Shown in pieces: positions 5,327 to 7,724 of a stretch of DNA of 7,724 bases. The notes under the pieces were generated by a model. That model ran no database searches. It was not told the origin of the DNA and saw only the letters and a list, made by a program, of their open reading frames with translations. The translations under genes were made by a program, and so were the position numbers. Source of the stretch: Bacillus sp. (in: firmicutes) (GTDB taxonomy: Bacteria > Bacillota > Bacilli > Bacillales > Cytobacillaceae); contig DMSR01000064.1 in assembly GCA_003457145.1 (NCBI GenBank), positions 1-7,724 on the forward strand. The letters run 5' to 3'. The first letter of the stretch is position 1, and each line of letters begins with the position of its first letter.

Positions 5327-6394
5327 ATGAAAAATCTCGTTATATTAGGTGGCGGCTATGGCGGAATGCGTGTTTTGAACAAATTGCTGCCAAACGATCT
5401 GCCTGAAAACGTAACCATCACCCTGATCGACCGCGTTCCTTACCATTGCTTAAAAACAGAATATTATGCCCTTGCAGCAGGTACGATTTCCGATCAGCAT
5501 ATTCGAGTGCCATTTCCTGAGCATCCCCGTCTTCATCTTAAATATGGTGAAGTAACTGCCATTGACATTGAAGACAAGAAGGTGGAGATTCAGAATGAGG
5601 ACTCAATCGATTTTGATGATTTGATTATCGGGCTGGGCTGCGAAGATAAATACCACAATGTTCCGGGAGCTGATGATTACACATACAGCATCCAAACAAT
5701 TGAGAAATCACGGGCAACATACCAGGCATTGAATAACTTGCCAGCAGGATCCACAGTTGCCATTGTCGGAGCAGGGTTAAGCGGTGTAGAACTCGCCAGT
5801 GAACTAAGCGAAAGCCGCAAAGACTTACAAATCAAACTTTTTGACCGAGGAAACCATATTTTGTCTGCCTTCTCCGAGAGATTGAGCACGTATGTGGAAA
5901 ATTGGTTTGACAACCATCAAGTTGAAATCATCAACAATGCGAACATAACTGAAGTGGAAAAGAATGTGCTGTATAACCATGATGAGCCTATTGTGTGCGA
6001 CGCTATTGTTTGGACAGCCGGCATCCAGGCTAATAAGCTTGTCAGGGAAATGGAGGTTGAAAAGGACGGAATGGGAAGAGTCCTGCTCACACCTCAGCAT
6101 AATATCCCAGGCCATGAAAACGTGTATGTGGTCGGCGACTGTGCAAGCCTCCCACACGCTCCAAGCGCACAGCTTGCAGAAGGCCAGGCCGAGCAGATTG
6201 TCCAAGTCCTGCAAAAACGCTGGAAAGGCGAACAGCCTCCAGAGTCCTTCCCGACAATCAAGTTAAAAGGAGTCATCGGGTCACTTGGCAAAAAGCACGG
6301 CTTCGGCTTAGTCGCAGAACGCCCGATCACCGGCCGTGTCGCACGCTTGCTGAAGTCAGGTATTTTGTGGATGTACAAGTATCATAATGGTTGA
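5327..6394 (+). CDS. yutJ: NDH-2-like FAD/NAD(P)H oxidoreductase, YutJ
   Basis: A 355-residue flavoprotein of the type II NADH dehydrogenase superfamily, shorter than YumB. Motifs are the FAD-binding GGGYGG (8-13), the NAD(P)H-binding GAGLSG (148-153) and the second FAD motif VGDCA (269-273). At the place of the NDH-2 quinone motif AQxxxQ it has AQLAEGQ (281-287): the last Gln is replaced by Gly and a Gln follows one residue later. Electron delivery to quinone is therefore less certain than for YumB; another acceptor, or a shifted quinone contact, is possible. The start is ATG 5327, 6-7 bases after AGGGGA; the length equals that I remember for B. subtilis YutJ. It has its own promoter (5171-5199) and terminator (6404-6437) and is divergent from yuzB. 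No transmembrane helix is evident; the C-terminal LLKSGILWMYKY stretch could touch the membrane. Confidence 0.9.
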   Translation: MKNLVILGGGYGGMRVLNKLLPNDLPENVTITLIDRVPYHCLKTEYYALAAGTISDQHIRVPFPEHPRLHLKYGEVTAIDIEDKKVEIQNEDSIDFDDLIIGLGCEDKYHNVPGADDYTYSIQTIEKSRATYQALNNLPAGSTVAIVGAGLSGVELASELSESRKDLQIKLFDRGNHILSAFSERLSTYVENWFDNHQVEIINNANITEVEKNVLYNHDEPIVCDAIVWTAGIQANKLVREMEVEKDGMGRVLLTPQHNIPGHENVYVVGDCASLPHAPSAQLAEGQAEQIVQVLQKRWKGEQPPESFPTIKLKGVIGSLGKKHGFGLVAERPITGRVARLLKSGILWMYKYHNG

Positions 6395-6403
6395 TCATTT
6401 GTG

Positions 6404-6437
6404 AGCCGGGCTGTGATGTGCCCGGCTTTTTATTTTT
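6404..6437 (+). terminator. Rho-independent terminator of yutJ
   Basis: A perfect GC-rich 8-bp stem AGCCGGGC (6404-6411) with GCCCGGCT (6420-6427) and an 8-base loop is followed by a T-rich tail (6427-6437). It starts 10 bases after the yutJ stop. Confidence 0.93.
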
Positions 6438-6492
6438 ATATCTGCTCTTTTTGAATCTTCACAACTGGTAAAAATCATCGAAAATTTCCAGT

Positions 6493-6564
6493 TCGCCAAT
6501 AAAGTTGTGAAAATCGCCAATAAATCTTGATTTTCGCCAATAAAATAAAAAAATCGCCAATAAA
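6493..6564. repeat. Four phased direct repeats TCGCCAATAAA
   Basis: Four identical 11-bp copies lie at 6493-6503, 6514-6524, 6534-6544 and 6554-6564, with start-to-start distances of 21, 20 and 20 bp. The 9-10 bp spacers differ from one another but are AT-rich. The array sits between the facing terminators of yutJ and yuzD, so it is probably not in a message. A 6-bp inverted repeat AACTGG/CCAGTT (6463-6468, 6488-6493) abuts its left end. The function is unknown; the two-helical-turn phasing suggests a protein-binding array or a dispersed repeat family. Confidence 0.85.
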
Positions 6565-6621
6565 GCGTTTTGCTTCATTTGATAACATCACAATGCAGCT
6601 CCAAATACACCAGTCAAATAG

Positions 6622-6649
6622 AAAAAAGCACCCCCATTAGGAATGCTTT
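6622..6649 (-). terminator. Rho-independent terminator of yuzD
   Basis: On the minus strand AAAGCATTCC (6649-6640) pairs with the GGGG-TGCTTT side (6634-6625), giving 10 pairs including two G-U, followed by six T (6627-6622). It starts 8 bases after the yuzD stop. Confidence 0.8.
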
Positions 6650-6656
6650 AACAGAT

Positions 6657-6983
6657 TTAAGCTGGGACATACCCGTATTTCTCTAATTCTGCATATATTG
6701 TCTTCAATTTCGGATTTCCTTCCCCCACGACTTTGCCTTCAAGCAGGACGACAGGGTAAAACATATCCTCTTCGATCACTCTTTCAGCGAATTGCTTTTT
6801 GTCTTCCTCTGAAGGTGGATTATTTATATCCACATAGGTTATTTTAAAAGGCTGTTCAGCATATTTCCGGCTGATAGCAGCTTCTAGCCATTCATACGTT
6901 TCTTTTGACGACGGAAGGTTTACACAACTAGGGCACAATACTTCCGCACCATAGACGACAATTTCTACCTCTTTACGCTCCAT
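6657..6983 (-). CDS. yuzD: YuzD family thioredoxin-fold protein (DUF1462)
   Basis: A 108-residue cytosolic protein of the YuzD family, function not established. The N-terminal strand leads into GAEVLCPSC (C17, C20), a CxxC at the position of a thioredoxin active site, followed by a long helix. Near residue 76 the FYPVVLLEG segment fits the cis-proline strand of the thioredoxin fold. It may act as a small thiol-disulfide or metal-handling protein; this is inferred from the fold. The longest frame starts at TTG 6989, only 3 bases from AGGGGG (6998-6993); ATG 6983 is 9 bases away and gives 108 residues, the length I remember for B. subtilis YuzD. It diverges from yutI, an Fe-S scaffold, and ends at its own terminator. 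I found no convincing promoter. Confidence 0.9.
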   Translation of the reverse strand: MERKEVEIVVYGAEVLCPSCVNLPSSKETYEWLEAAISRKYAEQPFKITYVDINNPPSEEDKKQFAERVIEEDMFYPVVLLEGKVVGEGNPKLKTIYAELEKYGYVPA

Positions 6984-6992
6984 TATCAATTA

Positions 6993-6998
6993 CCCCCT
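6993..6998 (-). promoter_or_regulatory. Shine-Dalgarno site deciding the yuzD start
   Basis: AGGGGG on the minus strand lies 9 bases before ATG 6983 but only 3 bases before the in-frame TTG 6989, which favours the ATG. Confidence 0.65.
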
Positions 6999-7080
6999 GG
7001 TATTTTCCTTCATTCTACTACACAGGGGAAAGTATGCATAAGGAAAAAACTGTAGTTTAAAGGTTTTTCAGTTAATTCGA

Positions 7081-7109
7081 TAGATTTTTCCGGCTGATGT
7101 GATTATAAT
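7081..7109 (+). promoter_or_regulatory. Possible promoter of yutI
   Basis: A perfect TATAAT -10 (7104-7109) stands 17 bp after a poor -35, TAGATT (7081-7086). Transcription would start near 7116, a few bases before the AAGGAG ribosome site (7121-7126). Confidence 0.4.
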
Positions 7110-7135
7110 AAGTATTATGAAAGGAGTCGATTTGC

Positions 7136-7372
7136 ATGACTGAACAACAAATGTATGAACAAGTACAGGAAGTATTAGATAAATTGCGCCCATTCCTTCT
7201 TCGTGATGGAGGAGACTGTGAATTAGTGGACATTGAGGATGGCGTTGTAAAGCTTCGCTTGCTAGGTGCATGCGGTAGCTGCCCGAGCTCCACAATCACG
7301 CTTAAGGCGGGAATTGAACGCGCACTTTTAGAAGAAGTACCTGGTGTTGTAGAGGTTGAACAGGTTTTCTAA
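7136..7372 (+). CDS. yutI: NifU C-terminal-domain (Nfu-type) iron-sulfur scaffold, YutI
   Basis: A 78-residue protein made only of the NifU C-terminal domain, which in this family binds a 4Fe-4S cluster at a dimer interface and hands it to apoproteins. The signature is [11 protein letters not shown] with C46 and C49 as the cluster ligands; the preceding [20 protein letters not shown] is typical of the domain. C28, next to the GGD motif, is an additional cysteine. The start is ATG 7136, 9 bases after AAGGAG. It is transcribed away from yuzD and ends at the strong hairpin at 7390-7427. With the A-type carrier yutM it makes this region relevant to cluster delivery; direct cooperation of the two is known in related systems but is inference here. 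Confidence 0.95.
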   Translation: MTEQQMYEQVQEVLDKLRPFLLRDGGDCELVDIEDGVVKLRLLGACGSCPSSTITLKAGIERALLEEVPGVVEVEQVF

Positions 7373-7389
7373 TCTGGACTATATATGAC

Positions 7390-7427
7390 AAAGCGGTTTT
7401 GCCAGAAAAGGCAAAACCGCTTTTTTT
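7390..7427 (+). terminator. Rho-independent terminator of yutI
   Basis: A perfect 14-bp stem AAAGCGGTTTTGCC (7390-7403) with GGCAAAACCGCTTT (7410-7423) and a 6-base loop is followed by a T run to 7427. It lies between convergent yutI and thrB; on the minus strand the T tail is only three bases, so it would work less well for thrB. Confidence 0.94.
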
Positions 7428-7460
7428 ATATTGTGTTTTTAAAAAACGAATACAGCCATT

Positions 7461-7724
7461 CTATTGGATAGATGTCCGGCATCCCTGGCGGTCAATTTTC
7501 AGGCTGTACACTTCCAATTGATTAAGCTCCTGCCTTAAGCGCTCAGTCACGGCATCAGCCATACCAGGTTTTGCGAGACATAGAACCGAAGGACCTGCTC
7601 CACTTAGTGCAACGCCAAAGGCACCTGATTCGACCGCTTTTTCCTGAATCAATTCAAAATAGGGCACCAGCCTTTTTCTGTATGGCTGATGAAACAGATC
7701 AGCCGCCATCATCCTGCCAGCTAG
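7461..7724 (-). CDS. thrB: Homoserine kinase ThrB, C-terminal part (cut by the window edge)
   Basis: The last 87 residues of homoserine kinase, which phosphorylates homoserine with ATP in the threonine pathway. The family is recognised from the GHMP-kinase C-terminal domain: LAGRMMAADLFHQPYR at the edge, a motif I associate with ThrB, and GVALSGAGPSVLCLA with the conserved GHMP motif 3. The frame stays open to the last base of the window, so the Met at 7712 is internal and not a start. The stop is TAG at 7463-7461. About two thirds of the usual roughly 300-residue protein lies outside. In Bacillus thrB is normally the last gene of a hom-thrC-thrB operon, so its promoter would be far upstream. 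Confidence 0.93.
   Translation of the reverse strand, partial: LAGRMMAADLFHQPYRKRLVPYFELIQEKAVESGAFGVALSGAGPSVLCLAKPGMADAVTERLRQELNQLEVYSLKIDRQGCRTSIQ

Noticed and set aside
5677..6378. Several frames inside yutJ, including a 129-codon minus-strand one
   Set aside because: They overlap the whole conserved yutJ coding region in other frames and lack initiation signals.
6493..6564. CRISPR array
   Set aside because: The repeats are only 11 bp and the spacers 9-10 bp, far below CRISPR sizes, and no cas gene is near.
7068..7299. Two overlapping 75-codon minus-strand frames over yutI
   Set aside because: Antisense shadows of the recognised NifU-type gene.
7461..7712. Treating Met at 7712 as the start of an 83-residue gene
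   Set aside because: The frame remains open to the window edge and the preceding residues LAGR continue the homoserine kinase sequence, so the gene is simply cut off.

Overview
The window looks like the chromosome of a low-to-moderate GC Bacillaceae species (Bacillus, Mesobacillus or Cytobacillus type). The signs are AGGAGG-type ribosome binding sites, frequent GTG/TTG starts, short genes closed by stem-loop/T-run terminators, and a gene set that matches from memory the yuiA-yumB-yumC-yutM-yuzB-yutJ-yuzD-yutI-thrB neighbourhood of Bacillus subtilis. No synteny search was run. The order is the same but streamlined: genes I remember in B. subtilis between yumC and yutM, between yutM and yuzB, and between yutI and thrB are absent, and a DUF2225-family gene sits between yutM and yuzB.

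Layout, left to right. 65-187 (-) yuiA, a 40-residue zinc-ribbon-like protein missing from ordinary ORF lists, with its terminator at the left edge. 188-566 is non-coding and holds a dyad at the yuiA promoter, a compound REP-like palindrome and a possible coding remnant. 610-1827 (-) yumB, a type II NADH dehydrogenase. 1843-2210 is a divergent control region with a Rex-like box. 2211-3206 (+) yumC, ferredoxin/flavodoxin-NADP+ reductase. 3284-3649 (-) yutM, A-type Fe-S carrier. 3912-4604 (+) DUF2225 protein. 4843-5082 (-) yuzB (DUF1450). 5327-6394 (+) yutJ, a second NDH-2-like flavoprotein. 6440-6620 carries four evenly spaced 11-bp direct repeats. 6657-6983 (-) yuzD, thioredoxin-fold CxxC protein. 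7136-7372 (+) yutI, NifU C-terminal-type Fe-S scaffold. 7461-7724 (-) the C-terminal end of thrB, homoserine kinase, cut by the window edge.

Almost every gene is its own transcription unit: neighbours alternate in strand, each convergent pair is separated by one or two strong hairpins, and each divergent pair by a control region. Five of the eight complete genes that have upstream in-frame alternatives or non-ATG starts need their start judged from the Shine-Dalgarno position, and I moved five starts downstream of the longest possible ORF.

Functionally the block is a redox and iron-sulfur neighbourhood: two NAD(P)H:acceptor flavoproteins, a ferredoxin reductase, an A-type carrier, an Nfu-type scaffold and three small cysteine-rich proteins (YuiA, YuzB, YuzD). 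I do not see a mobile element with a transposase, a CRISPR array, an RNA gene or a defence system. The least explained pieces are the phased TCGCCAATAAA array (6493-6564), the compound palindrome (354-419), the Rex-like box between yumB and yumC, and the altered quinone-site motif of YutJ.
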